Assembly: GCF_003668045.3 (NCBI RefSeq)
Contig: NC_048600.1
Span: 26,938,437-27,002,436, forward strand
DNA: 64,000 nucleotides
Direction: 5' to 3'
Source of the DNA: Cricetulus griseus
Lineage: Eukaryota; Chordata; Mammalia; Rodentia; Cricetidae
Shown: positions 43,746 to 56,074 of the stretch, piece by piece
Numbering within the stretch: position 1 is the stretch's first letter
How the letters are laid out: each line of letters starts with the position of its first letter
Position numbers and translations under genes: made by a program
Notes under the pieces: model-generated
Database searches by the model: none
Seen by the model: the letters and a program-made list of their open reading frames with translations, nothing else
Told to the model about the DNA's origin: nothing

Positions 43746-44376
43746 CCTTACTTGCTGCATCCAAAAAATCCAAACTAGCCTTTCTGGGCTGAGAAGTGGA
43801 CAAAGTTATGGATCCAGGGGGCAGCTCTGACCTGAAGGGAAGTCTGGAGCTGTTTGGTGCAGGCTCACCCCCCATATTTCCTCAGACCCTATAGCTGCCC
43901 TTTTGATGCCTTTTGTCCCTGCCATTTACTCTTCTTTAGCTGTGTTGGGCCCTGGGTAGAGAGAGGGTGACATTTTTATTTACTCCATAGCTGGGAAGGA
44001 CAGAAGGCAGCACAAGCCAGCGTGCAGCAGAAAATGCCCAGGACTATCATGGAGAAATGATCATATCCAAGGAAGGGAAGGAAGACATATTTGCTTCTCT
44101 TACTGCCCAGAGAAACTTTGTTACCGTCACTGTCATTAACTCACACTGAAATATTATGACAATGTCTCAAAATTTCCTTTCCAAGAATGTTTTAGACTAA
44201 GCTTGTTGTGAAATTTACTCATGTTTCAAGTGCCAGGTGAGATGCGGATGAGGGGTTGGGACAGCAAGGCCTCCATTCCTCGGTAAACTGGAGGGAGACA
44301 ACTTTTAATCAGCCAGCATCTGTAAAGGGAGGGCAGGTCAGCTAGACGGAGGATCCTTGCTTTGTGGTCTTGGTTA

Positions 44377-44695
44377 CTTTTCCTGTTGCTGTGATAAAAC
44401 AGTCTGACCAAGACAACTTAAAGGAGAAGGGCTTTATTTCTGCTCACAGCTCAAGGTGGCAGCCCATCACCGTAGGGAATCACAGTAGCTGGAGCTGGTC
44501 ACATTGCATCCACAGCTGCTAGGCAGAGCTGATGCATGCAACACTAGGGCTGGGTTGGCTTTCTCCATTGATTTCCCTACCCTGGGAATGGCCCCATTCA
44601 CAATTAAGATGCACTTTACTGCAATAATTAAGGATCAGAGGCACCCATCTTCCAGGTGGTTCTAGATTCTGTCAGGTCCACAACACCGACCATCA
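44377..44695 (+). repeat. Interspersed rodent repeat (family A-like) copy
   Basis: TTACTTTTCCTGTTGCTGTG to GACCATCACACTGG. It is more diverged than the other copies. Confidence 0.5.
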
Positions 44696-45339
44696 CACTG
44701 GTGGAAGAGAGAGGCATTTCCAGCGACAGGTGGTCCTGTCAGCCGAGTACTGGTGCAAGGTTCACAGGCATTAATGAGTAACCTCAGGGGAGGCTGGGAC
44801 TTCAACTCGACTTAATAGTTAATGAGTTACATGTCAAAATACCAAGCCACTGTTAATATCTAAGCCAACTTCAGCTGGAGACCTCCATTCCTCTGAGCAG
44901 GGTAACAGAGCACCTAACTCTCCGATCGCTGCAGCTCTCTGGGGCTACACGGCCAGCTGTGTGCAGAAGTGAGCCTCCTGACAGGCCAGTTTCCACACTG
45001 ATGTTGCTCTCCACAGTGGGGTGTTTGAGCTTTAACATGGACACTCATTTTTGTCCCATGCCCTGTAGCAAGTGGCATCATCAAGGCTCACTTCCGTGAT
45101 GAATATTGCGTATTACTAATGGCCAAATGGACCTAGGCCTGTTCCTTCCCTCACTCCCCTCACAGTTTCCTCAGCTCATCACTCTAGTGGTGTGTAGAGT
45201 CTGTGCAGCCACCAAGTCTCCCACTGCATGATGGGTGACGGGCAGGTGAGTTCCAGGTCTGCAAGAAGAAGGGGACACAGGGAGGCGATAACTGTGGAGA
45301 CTACCACACGCACCTAACGCTTGTTCTATCCAAAGAACC

Positions 45340-45545
45340 TTTTCTCCCTCCCTTCCTCCTTCCCTCCCTCCCTTCCTCCCTCCATTCCTTCCTTCCTTTC
45401 TCTTCCCACAAGACAGGTTTCTCTGTATAAACAGCCCTAGCTGTCCTGTCGCTCTATAGACCAGGTTGGCCTCAAACTCACTGAGATCCGCCTGCCTCTG
45501 CCTCCCGAGTGCTGAAATTAAGGATGTGCACCACCACTGCCTTTT
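45340..45545 (-). mobile_element. B1 SINE with (CCTT)n tail
   Basis: A CTCCCTTCCTCC run (45343-45402) followed by AAGACAGGTTTCTCTGTATA to CACCACCACTGCCTTTTAA. Confidence 0.8.
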
Positions 45546-46239
45546 AACTGCTGAATCCAGTAGAAGGGGTAGCCCTCCCACATGAAGGAGTATATCCAAG
45601 CTAATGGTCAGGCCTGGGTTCCTAAGCCTGGTAGCCCAGCTTCTTGCCTGCTTGACCAGTCAAATATTTGCCCATTAACAATTCCTGCCTATCCCATCCT
45701 ACCTTGCCCTCACCATGCCACCCTGAGCTCCCAAGGGATACTATACTCCTGGAAGAATTCCAGAAATAGTCTCACATCTATACCAGCATCATGGAAGTAC
45801 ATAGTATGAACAGGAGGGTGGACGGTGACACCTGTGTCCCATATAAAGACCATGTTCTGGTCTTCTGGCCTCATGTCTCCAGTTCCTACATATATGTAGG
45901 CTTCAAGTCCCCTATTCCTGTCATCTGGCTGCTCTCAGATATCAGCTTTCTGCCTTCCAGAATGTGGTAAGGAGGGTCATTTGAGATTGTCCCTGTCCCT
46001 CACAACTCCTTTGTCTTTATTTCAACGGGATCTCAAGTAACAAGCTAAGCATATGTTTCACTGACACCCCTGCAGTGCTCTGTGGATTGAAGCAGAAGCC
46101 CTGAGGGGTCTAAGCAAGGAGAACTGGCTGAGTCTTGAAAAGCAGCCACTTCAGATTCCCAGTCTCACCCATGTGTCTAATGGGTACAGAGCATTCTGTG
46201 TGACTGCATATTCTCATATCAGAGGTTTTTCTTTTTTCT

Positions 46240-46396
46240 TTTCTTTCCTTTTTTTTGGGGGGGGGTTTCTCTGTGTAACTTTGGAGCTATCCTGGCACTC
46301 ACTCTGGAGACCAGACTGGCCTTGAATTCACAGAGATCTGCCTGCCTCTGCCTCCTGAGTGCTGGGATTAAAGGCGTGAGGCCACCGATACCTGGC

Positions 46397-46429
<33 letters not shown>

Positions 46430-46500
46430 TTTCTTTCTTTCTTTCTATCTTTTTTTCTTTTCTTTTTTCTTTTCTTTCTTTTTTTTTTTTAGAATATTAT
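46240..46500 (-). mobile_element. B1 SINE plus (CTTT)n tract
   Basis: GGGGGGGTTTCTCTGTGTAA to CCACCGATACCTGGCC (46250-46398), then about 100 bases of CTTT repeats. Confidence 0.85.
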
Positions 46501-46622
46501 AGAATGGGCTCAACTAACCATGATCTAGACCTGTGGATGCTGAGGACTTAGGGATATCTTATTTCTAAGTATTGCAAAGGAGACTATGTGCTTGTTATCC
46601 TCAATGAACAGTGTTGACTTTC

Positions 46623-46818
46623 TTTCTTTTTTTTTTAAAGATTTTATTTATTTATTATGTATACAACATTCTGCTTCCATGTATATCTGCACACCAGAAG
46701 AGGGCACCAGGTCTCGTAACGGATGGTTATGAGCCACCATGTGGTTGCTGGGAATTGAACACAGGACCTCTGGAAGAACAGTCAGTGCTCTTAACCTCTG
46801 AGCCATCTCTCCAGCCCC
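46623..46818 (-). mobile_element. B2 SINE with 14-bp target duplication
   Basis: A full antisense B2 ending GAGCCATCTCTCCAGCCCC. CAGTGTTGACTTTC is repeated at 46609-46622 and 46819-46832. Confidence 0.93.
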
Positions 46819-47029
46819 CAGTGTTGACTTTCCTTTCCATTTCTCCTCCCCTTCTCAGTGATGAGAGCAGGAAAACAAATGGGAAATCAGGGACACTCTG
46901 AAAGACACAATAGCAACCACACAGGACACAGCTATTCAAATGTATCAACATGAAATAATAACACTGGTGGCCTCTCAAGTAATTCAGTAGGTATTGAAAG
47001 CAGAAACACAGGGGTGGGTTCCAGGGATA

Positions 47030-47205
47030 TCACGAGGTTTGGTAAAATGCCTGAAGCTCTGGGTTCAGTCCCCACGTGCATGTAGCATAGTCGTGCATAT
47101 CTACAGTCCCAGGACTTGGGAGGAGAGGCCAGAGGCACAGAAGTTCAAGATCATTTTAGGATACACAGTGAGTTCAAGACAAGTCTAGACCATGAGATCC
47201 TCTGT
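47030..47205 (+). mobile_element. ID/B4-like SINE, diverged
   Basis: GCCTGAAGCTCTGGGTTCAG to CACAGTGAGTTCAAGACAAG. Confidence 0.5.
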
Positions 47206-47212
47206 TTAAATA

Positions 47213-47290
47213 TTATGTATGTATGTATGTATGTATGTATGTATGTATGTATGATGTATGTATGTATATATGTATGTATGTATGTATGTG
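47213..47290. repeat. (TATG)n microsatellite
   Basis: About 19 TATG units with two small interruptions. Confidence 0.93.
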
Positions 47291-47771
47291 GTCTCATCCT
47301 CAGCTGAACACAAATACTATTCACTTACAATGCTGGGACTGGACCAGGGACTCACACGTGTTCCAATCCACAAGTACTGTTTTTCTGTGTGTGCACTGTA
47401 CTCATCATCCCCAACATGTATACTTGTGGTGTGTTCTCCGTAGGGGAAGTTCTGGGCAGGCAGAGTGTATCTGAGATGCCTGAAGAAAAAGAACTTGAGC
47501 AGGGCTTTGGAAGGCAGGCGTGTTTGTCCGTCCATTGCAACAGACTGGTCCACAGGCTGTGACAGGGAAGGGACTGTCTTCATCTTCAGATGACAGACAC
47601 ACTGTTCATTCACTGCTCCATCCAGAAGGTATCATCAATGGTAGCTGTCTTCTAAAGCTAATAGTTTTTGTTTTGTTGTGTGTGCGGGGAAGGAAGGGGA
47701 TGCTAGGAACCAAACACAAGCTTTATGCACACTAAGCAAGTAGCTATACAAGTGAACTGCACTCCAAACCA

Positions 47772-47946
47772 TTTTTTTTAAGATTTATTTATTTATTATG
47801 TATACAGTGTTCAGGCTGCACACCAGAAGAGGGCACCATATCTCATTATAGATGGTTGTGAGCCCCCATGTGATTGCTGGGAATTGAACTCAGGACCTCT
47901 GGAAGAGCAGCCAGTGCTCTTAACCTCTGAGCCATCTCTCCAGCCT
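47772..47946 (-). mobile_element. B2 SINE
   Basis: TTTTTTAAGATTTATTTATT to GAGCCATCTCTCCAGCC. Confidence 0.88.
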
Positions 47947-47964
47947 TCCAAACCGTTTTTAAAA

Positions 47965-48270
47965 AAATCTTTCTCTTTTTATTTCTTGTTTCGATTTTTG
48001 TTTTCCAAGACAGGGTCTCTCTGTGTAACAGTCCTAGCTGTCCTGGAACTCACTCTGTAGACCAGGCTGGCCTCTAACTCACTGAGATCTGCCTGCCTCT
48101 GCCTCCCAAGTGCTGGGATTAAAGGCATGTGCCACCAAACGGTCCAGCAAAATCTCATTCTTTTTGAGACAGCTGATTGTAGCCCAGTCTGGCCTCCAAC
48201 AGGGTGGTTCTCCTGCCTCAGCCTCCCAAGTGCGAGGACTGCAGACACATCACCACACCTAATGACTCAG
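47965..48270 (-). mobile_element. B1 SINE followed by B4-like fragment
   Basis: B1 at 48000-48145 (CCAAGACAGGGTCTCTCTGT to AAAGGCATGTGCCACC), then ACAGCTGATTGTAGCCCAGT to ACATCACCACACCTAATG. Confidence 0.75.
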
Positions 48271-48307
48271 TTTATTGATAGGACATTCGGAGCTGGAGAC
48301 CAGGTTC

Positions 48308-48645
48308 TGTCCTAGCTAGGATTCTCTGTCGCTTCGAATTAAACCCATGACCAAAAGCAACCTTGGGAGAGAAAGGCTTGTTTTCCTTCCAAATCCCAGG
48401 TCACAGTCCATCACTGAAGAAAAAGTCATGGCAGAACCCAGGAACTGAAGCAGAGACAGTGAAGGAATGCTGCTTCCTAGATTGCTCCTCATGGTTTGTC
48501 ATTTTCTTAGACCTCTCAGCCCCACATCAATGGGAACGTCTTCACAAACTTGCATACTGGCCAATCTGATGGTGGCATTTTTATAATTGAGGTCTCTCCT
48601 CTCCAGACAACCCCGGCTAATGTCAAGTGGACAAAAAACTAACCA
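48308..48645 (+). repeat. Interspersed rodent repeat (family A) copy
   Basis: GTCCTAGCTAGGATTCTCTG to ATGTCAAGTGGACAAAAAAC, with an internal deletion. Confidence 0.6.
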
Positions 48646-48727
48646 GCAAAGTAGTTTTCTGAGGATTAGTCAAGCTGGACCTCACACTTCATCCACCATC
48701 AACCGCTCCATAATTTCTATACAAATT

Positions 48728-48872
48728 GGGCATGGTGTGCCCAAGCCCTTAATCCCAGCAACCCAAGAGGCAGAGGTAGATGTATCTCTCTGAGTCTGAA
48801 GTCAGCCCATTTTTTACCTAATGAGTTCCAGGCCAGCCAGAGCTACAAAGTGAGACCCTGTCTCAAACAAAA
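48728..48872 (+). mobile_element. B1/B4 SINE
   Basis: GGGCATGGTGTGCCCAAGCC to GAGACCCTGTCTCAAACAAA. Confidence 0.7.
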
Positions 48873-48889
48873 CAGAAGTCTGCATGTAG

Positions 48890-50530
48890 GCTGTGAGGTT
48901 CCTGACTGGAAGTTTAGCTCTCATCTTTTATTCTCTGAGATTCCTGGAAATTTCCCAGCTCTCTGGGAGCAGAGACCCTTCTCTGCCCTTAAAAATGATC
49001 TTGGGGGCTGCCTGCTGGCTCAGGGTAAGTCTGGGTCCAGTTTTGTTTTGTTTTGAGAGGGTTTCATGTAGTCCAGACAAGCCTGGAAAACTTCCCATGG
49101 ATAACCCGAGATGACCCAGAACTAATCCTCCTGCCTCTGATTCCTGAGTGCTGGGATAACAGGCATGTATGCAGTGTGCTGCCCTTCTCAGTCTGGGTCT
49201 TCTGGCCTCTATTACAGAAGCCAGGACTCCAAGTGGGGCTGACATTATACGTGATTTCAGAAAGAACATGGCTTTGGCACGACTCCTGTGCAAGCAGAGC
49301 TAAGGAGACAAGTCTGGGGGAAACAGTGGAAGTCAAGAGTGGCCAGAAAAATTTGGCTGCTCCGGAGAGCACAGGAGCTCCAGCTATATTTAAACCCTGA
49401 CTCACATGATTAGATTCTACTCGGGCAGGAGTAAAACATGTTTTCTTTTAAATGATTAAATTGAGTTGAACTTCGTTCAAGAAGAATTTCTTTCCCTCTG
49501 ATTTTTTTTTTTTCAGGCTCGAAGAGCTTCAAGATGAGAATTTGTTTTCATAAAGAGAAAACTTATGTCAGTAATTTCCAACCTAGACACATCTGTGCAC
49601 TTGGAACACCCAAATGTCATCAAGTCATGCATTTGGCCCCATCCCCTACATCTGGATCATCAAGAAATCCCACTAAAAAGGAAAACGGAAGAGGAGGAGG
49701 TGTAAACACTGGCTCCTCTCCCGTTCTCTCGGTAATTCAAACACACCGACACACGGAATTGGTCTCACGTTCATTCCACTTCCGTGGGCACAGGTTTTTA
49801 ATGCCTACTCCTTCGGCGATGATGAACATAGTCAAATTTCATCCCACAGTTGGGAGAGTTTAGCCCCAAATTCCACTTTCACCATGGTTCTGCCATCCAG
49901 TATGGAACAGGGTTATTGGCAAGTCAAAACCAGAGGAAGCTAAAGTCGGTGTATTTAAATCACCCTACCTTGGAAAGTGCTGGAAGGGAAGCATGCAAAA
50001 GATCACCCTATGGTAAAGTCTTGACTCTGGGGTTGGAGCCTTTCCTACAGTTATATGACAACAGTTTACTTAAAAATAAAAACTTTGTTCACTTTAGATA
50101 GCCAGTGATGAAAGGCTAGAATCAAGATCAAGGATGCTCCTGCCTCCTCTTTTGTTGGGGAGGGTGCATTGTTTTCTTTTTATTCTTCATTTAAATATCT
50201 TTTGTTTCCCTAAGGTGATAACTATTTGGGGGTATTTTCCAGAGTTCTGCTTGCACACTCTGAGTCTCTGACGGGAGGGGGGTGTTAAGGGAAGGGGCTG
50301 TATAAAGAACGGAGGGGCAGATGGCTGGTGGGTGTGTATCTTGGTTCTAGTAGGGAGGGTCCCATTCCCTCCTGTGCGGTCTGAGGTCTGATTGCCTGAG
50401 CTGGGGCAGTCTAAACATGAGGAGGCCACCGAATGGCTGTTTACTACATTCACTAAAATATTTCCATGGCCCTACTTCCACTCTGAGGCTCCAAGAGGTC
50501 AAATAACCTGCCTGCTCTTCTGGGATCTAT
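48890..50530. other. Mainly single-copy-looking DNA upstream of Cys1
   Basis: Apart from a B1/B4-like fragment near 49,050-49,170 no repeat is recognised. A T14CAG run at 49,502-49,517 resembles a 3' splice site but no supporting coding exon follows. Confidence 0.4.
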
Positions 50531-50859
50531 ATAAGTCAGGCTAAGTGACCAATATGCTCTCTCCACCACCTCAAACAGCCTGCAGAGTCAGGAGATCCTC
50601 CTGCAGAAGGATCTCTGAGTTCAAGCCCAGCCTGATCTACAGAGTGAGTTCCATGATGGCCAGAAACAAAACAAAACAAAAAGCACAAATCTAGGGTCAC
50701 CCCAGGCCTGTAGGAGCCTTGAGTGGTAACAGTTTCAGGATCCAGACCTACACCACTGAGACTAAAGAAGCCAGAGCCTGCAGTGAACCGACTAAAGCCC
50801 CCCTCCCCCCCCCAGAAGGCCAGAGAGGGGTGATGACCTTTCAATCTCCAAGTTCATCC

Positions 50860-51720
50860 TGTTCTGCCCAGGAGTCTAGCCTTCCCACAATCCAACCGCC
50901 CCAGGTTCCTGTGCAGCCTTCCCTCCCAAGTTCACACGCCCACCCCAGAGTCTTAGCTCCAAGGCCAGAGAGTCTTGTTCCAGGGACACGCCTCTCTAGT
51001 GTGCCTCGCCCAAGAACCTAGTGCATGCCTCTCAACCCGCTGGCCACCCCGAAGCTCTTACCTCTCCTGGACATTCTCTCTCCCTCATATCCCTGCTTCT
51101 CCTTTTCGTCTCTGTCCCCCGCCCACTTTGCCTCAGACCTCTACCTTGAGTCCCCAGCGACTCCCTCTCCCTGCACTACTCTCCAACCCTGACCCCTGAC
51201 GCACCACCCCCTTCCCCTGGCATTCAGCTCTGGTGAAAGTATTCCTGTCTTTTGTCCCCAGCTCCCTTCAGCCGGTCTCTTGTTCCTTTTGCCCCCAGAA
51301 CTACTTCCACCCATGCACCAGAGGCTCCCCGAAACTTCTCCAAGATGATCCCCACACTCCTATTTCCCTCCCACTAGTCTACTCACCCGGCGCTCACCCA
51401 TACAAACCTCACCCTGTTCGCCTCCCAGTACAACCCTATCCCGGTCCTCCTATCTGCTGGGGGTCTCTTGGACTGTCACCCCCACCTCCTCATCCCTCTT
51501 ACCGCCCCCCCCCAGGATCACCTTCCTCATTTTCCTCAATCGCTCCCATCCCCGCGTTCCCCACGACTCCTCCCGCTCATCTCCCATGGCCCCCCATCCT
51601 CCGTGACTCCCCCTCGCCCATCCCTCCATCGCACACCCCTCCTCGGTCCTCCAGGAATCCCCCTCCCTGATCCCCCGCCCCGTCCCGCCCGCCGTGCTCC
51701 CGCCCCAGTCCATCCCGGCT
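50860..51720 (+). other. Pyrimidine-rich (C over G) block upstream of Cys1
   Basis: For about 850 bases the plus strand is mainly C and T with few G, including many CCTCCC and CCCTCC runs. It leads directly into the Cys1 CpG island. The open frames across it are low-complexity proline/serine/leucine text with no family resemblance, so I do not call them genes. Confidence 0.65.
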
Positions 51721-52040
51721 CCCCGGCTGCGCGCTCCAGGCTGGGTGCGAGCCATGGGCAGCGGCAGCAGTCGGAGCGGCCGGATCCCGAGGCGGCGGCG
51801 CAGCCCAGACAGGCGCCAGGCGGGCCCGGGAGAGGCAACCTCTGAGGGCGGCACGACTGACCAGGCCCCGACGGCCGCGACACAGGAGACCGGCCGCGAC
51901 CCCCTCCCCGCGACGCCCCCCAGCGGCCGGGAGGAGACCCTGCGCCTGCTGGACCAGTTGCTGGCCGAGTCGGAGGCCTGGGGGCCCCAAGAGCCGACCC
52001 CACGGGGCCCCGCCCGGCTCCCACCCGCGGTGAGTGTGGG
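51500..52040 (+). promoter_or_regulatory. Cys1: CpG-rich promoter and first exon of Cys1
   Basis: The sequence becomes strongly CpG-rich from about 51,500 and stays so through exon 1. No TATA box is seen, which is usual for a CpG-island promoter. The transcription start cannot be fixed from the sequence. Confidence 0.6.
51754..52029 (+). CDS. Cys1: Cys1 coding exon 1
   Basis: Ninety-two codons from the myristoylation signal MGSGSS to GPARLPPA, in very GC-rich sequence. The segment EATSEGGT at residues 27-34 corresponds to the ciliary targeting region described as AxEGG in mouse cystin. Here the residue before SEGG is Thr. Confidence 0.95.
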
Positions 52041-53689
52041 CGCCTGTCCCTCCAGACACATCATTCTGCAGTTCCAGTGTCCTCCCACCCAAGTCTCCCT
52101 CCCTTCTCTATCCCCAGCTAACCCAGTGTGCTCCCCCCCCACCCCAGTCCGTCCTAGGGCCTTGTGCCCCTTCCTTACCCCTGCATAGTCTCACTCTGCC
52201 TCCTCGGTGGGTGCCCGCTACTGTCTCTATTTCGGGGTGACTCACAGAGGCAGCCTTAAAGGACCAAGTACAAACAGCAGTTGGCAGAGACACCTAGAAC
52301 TTCCTTCTGGTCCAGGGCTTGCCTTGCCTTCCCAGAGGGGCTGCATGCAATCCAGCTGCAGCATCCTTGCAGCTCAGGTGGGAATTGACCAGCAAGGGCC
52401 TCCCTTGGCCATCAGGGGACACAGTGGGAGAAGGCGATAAGTGTGTGCACCACCTGCCAAACAGTGGTTCGAAAACGCCCTGCCGCGTCGGACGCGTCCG
52501 GATCTTTGGCTTGCAATTCCCATATTGCAAGCTATTTTTAAGATGCGCTGACTCTTTCGGCTTCCTTATCCTCTCTTGCTGAACACTTGTAATAACACCC
52601 CCGCTGTTCTAGAAAAACAATGAAAAACCAGCGCTCTAGTTTGGCACATCTTTGCTGCTATAGAGCTAAAATTCAGAACCGTCTTAGTGACTCCTGGCTG
52701 GAAGAGGAGGCCAAGGGCAGTATCCTTAGCCGGAGGCTTCTCTGCGGGCTGCAAAGGCGGAGGGAATGTCTTCTTGGGCTAGGCTACCATCACCACGGAA
52801 AGGCCACTGGAATGGTGGGAAGACAGCTTAGCCCCACCGGGAACAGGGCTCTGTCCCACATGCCTCCTCCCCACTGCCCTGTGGAGGTTTACAACAGGAC
52901 AAGTGAGCTGTAGTGAGGAGGACTGAATTATATAATGGGATTCCTCTAAGACTACATCAGCCTACAGTTATGTAACACCAACAAAGAACCAACAGTTGGG
53001 GAGATTTTGACATAGCAAGGAAACAAATTTTCAGTGTCATTCTCAAATGCTTAGGGAACTTCACAAAAAAGTTTGGAAATGGATGGATTTTTCCTCTATC
53101 TTGCTGGGTGTCAGCTGGAAGAACAGTCATAGAGACAGGATCTCCGGGGCACCTACAGCCCTGGTAAGTGGGGCTTGCTGCTTTAGGTAACAGGGACAAA
53201 GACAGGTGCCCAGAGCACTGCCTGCGATGGGGGTGGAGGAACGATCCAAAAATAGATCAAGAATAGAATGCAGTACTGAGACTTCAGTCTGACGAGTCCA
53301 CAGGAGGTAGTGGCAGGCATGCTCCAAGGGCAGACTGACTGGAGTCTGAAGTAGTCAGTCAAAGGAAAGAGCAGAGAGCAAGCGGGGAGGGGATCTGTGG
53401 ACCCTGATGGTGGTGGCATGCTTAGGGTAGCTGCAGGGGTCTTCAGCATGTATGTCTTGTTACATCAGTAGACTCTACTGAGAAGGAAGTGAGTATTTGA
53501 AGGCTGAAGGGAGCATGGTTTTTGTGTTTTGGTCAGATGGCTCTACAGCAGAGAAGGGTGAGTTAGACAGAAGAAAGCTGGGACACCATGATCCACCAGG
53601 GTTACTCTGGCTGTCCAACTGGCTGATCAGATCCTGGACCCAAGCAGTATGGCGGGGGGGAGGGAAGGGAGGGAGAGAAGAGGAAGGAG

Positions 53690-53744
<55 letters not shown>

Positions 53745-53915
53745 GGGGGAGGTAAGGTAGGTTCAAGAAATAGTGTACCGGATGGTGATGGTGCACGTCT
53801 TAATCCCAGCACTCGGGAGGCAGAGGCAGGTGGATCTCTGTGAGTTTGAGGCCAGACTGGTCTACAGAGTGAGGTCTAGGATAGCCCAGGTTTACACAGA
53901 ACAACCTGTCTTGAG

Positions 53916-53947
<32 letters not shown>

Positions 53948-55983
53948 GAAAAAAGAAACTGTGGGGACAGTGTGCCTCAGATGTTTCCCCTGTGCCATGA
54001 ATGTTTCTCAAACTAATGATGAATCCTAGGGTCCTAGGAGAGCATTCAGGTCCCGGGAGACAAAAATTAGGAAGCGTGGCCCCTGCTTCTAAAACACTGC
54101 ACATGATAGAGCTTGGAACCCAGCTCCTGTGCTGTGTGGCTTGCTCACATCTGCAACTGATTCCCTCAGCAGCTGCACCTCTTACAGCACTCTGGATTAG
54201 TGACTTCCCACTGAGACAGAAAGAATTGCAAGTTCAAGAACAAGCCGTGGAAGGTGCCCTTCCTTCAAAATGTTTGAGAGAATGTCCAAGCAAAAGGGAC
54301 CCTCTGATGGGGCACGAACACACTATTCCTATTCTTTTATTAGGAAAGAAGAAATTGTTTCCTTATATTCAAAACCTTATAACACTTAGGAGTTTTTTGT
54401 TTTGTTTTTCTAAGAGAAAATCAAAATTAAATGGCCATCTTTTTGTTTGTTTGTTTTTGTTTTTGTTTTTTTGAGACAGGGTTTCCCTGCCCTAGAACTC
54501 ATGTTGTAGACCAGGCTGGCTATGAACTCACAGAGATTCAGCTGCCTCTGCCTCTCGAGTGCTGGAATTAAAAGCATGTGCCACCATTGCCTGGCAATGA
54601 CCATCCTTATACTTAAGGGCCTTCATTTAAACACTGCAGCCAATGGGCTGAGGCTGTAGCTCCACAGTAAAGAGCTTGCCTAGCATTCGTAAGGCCTGAG
54701 TCTGTTCCTTCACTCCACCAGAAAGGAAGAAAACAGAAAAATTGTAACTGCTGTTCACTCGGGTGCTTTGGAGACATTATCCCTGAATCATCACTCTGAA
54801 TATCGTGTTATACTGAACTTTATTTTTAAAATAGTTCTAGAGGGCTGGAGGGATGGCTCAGTCATTCTGAGGTTTTCCTGCTATTGCAGAGGACCTGAGT
54901 TTAGTTCCTACCACCTATATCAGGCAGCTCACAGCTCCCTGTTAAGTCCCTTCAGGGGATCTGATGCCCCCTTCTGGTCTCTGAGAGCACTGCACTCCTG
55001 CTCAAATCCACACAGAGGCACAAATAATTAAAAAATAAAAATAAAAACAAAAGATACAGTTTTAGCTAATATTTTAGTGAGTACTTAAGTCCCAGTCATG
55101 TGTTAATTCTTTCCACATTCACCCACATTTTTTATTTATTTTTTAAAGACACAATGGTTGTAGCTATTTATGGAGTACAAGATCAAACAAGTGCCGGGAT
55201 TACAGGTGTGTGCCACCATGCCTAGTTAGTTAGGCAATTTTTGAGGCTGGATTTATTTGTTTTGGTTTTGTCAAATTGAGGGTAATAAGAAAAATTAAAG
55301 GTAAGGATAATGTTATTAACTACCTTGTTTATGTGTATTTATGGCTATTTTGAATTGTCCTACTTAAACCATCTCATAAACAGATTTTTTTCCCTCATGT
55401 ATCCTTACATATTTAAGGGACAGGATGTGAGATGGCCTATCAAATTCTTGTCCTGTAAGTAATGGACGCAACCCCCTCTCCTGTTACCATTTTGGATTAA
55501 TTTTTAATTTCATGGCCACATGAAGTGCCCAAGGCAAAATCCTTTCCCAGAGTCAGTAGATCTTGTATCAGTTGGGGATCTGAAACTTCTAACTCTGCAG
55601 AATGGGAAAGCTGAGTAAATCTATGGATTTGAATTGGTGTTTGTTTGTTTGTTTGTTTTTAAGTTGTTTGGTAATTTTAAAGAGCACAGCAGTGCCTTGT
55701 CAATCAGTGGTCTCTTCCTGGGTAAAATGAGCCATCTAATACACGGATTCATCCATGGAGGGTGGGGCAGGGAACTGTAGTGTCTTCCCACTTTTTCAAC
55801 TGTTTGTGGCAGTGCCATGGTGGGGAGGTTCATAGATAGGGCTCTGCTAGGTTACTGGGTCACTGAACCATCTCAGTCCCAGAGTGGGTTGCACTGGTGA
55901 CGTTTGAGGGTATTTTTAGAGAAGAATTTGGTACAGTACCAAAACCATCTATTCAGTGCTTCTAGTACTGGGGTAGTAACTCA

Positions 55984-56074
<91 letters not shown>

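Noticed and set aside
49500..49863. Possible exon after a T-rich CAG at 49,517
   Set aside because: The frame that follows has no family resemblance and no convincing donor. A poly-T before CAG occurs often by chance.
51694..51753. Upstream in-frame ATG as the Cys1 start
   Set aside because: It would add 20 residues and bury the MGSGSS myristoylation signal that the family needs.
51450..52142. Minus-strand frames of 160-230 residues opposite Cys1 exon 1
   Set aside because: They are antisense shadows of a CpG island. The plus strand matches cystin residue by residue.
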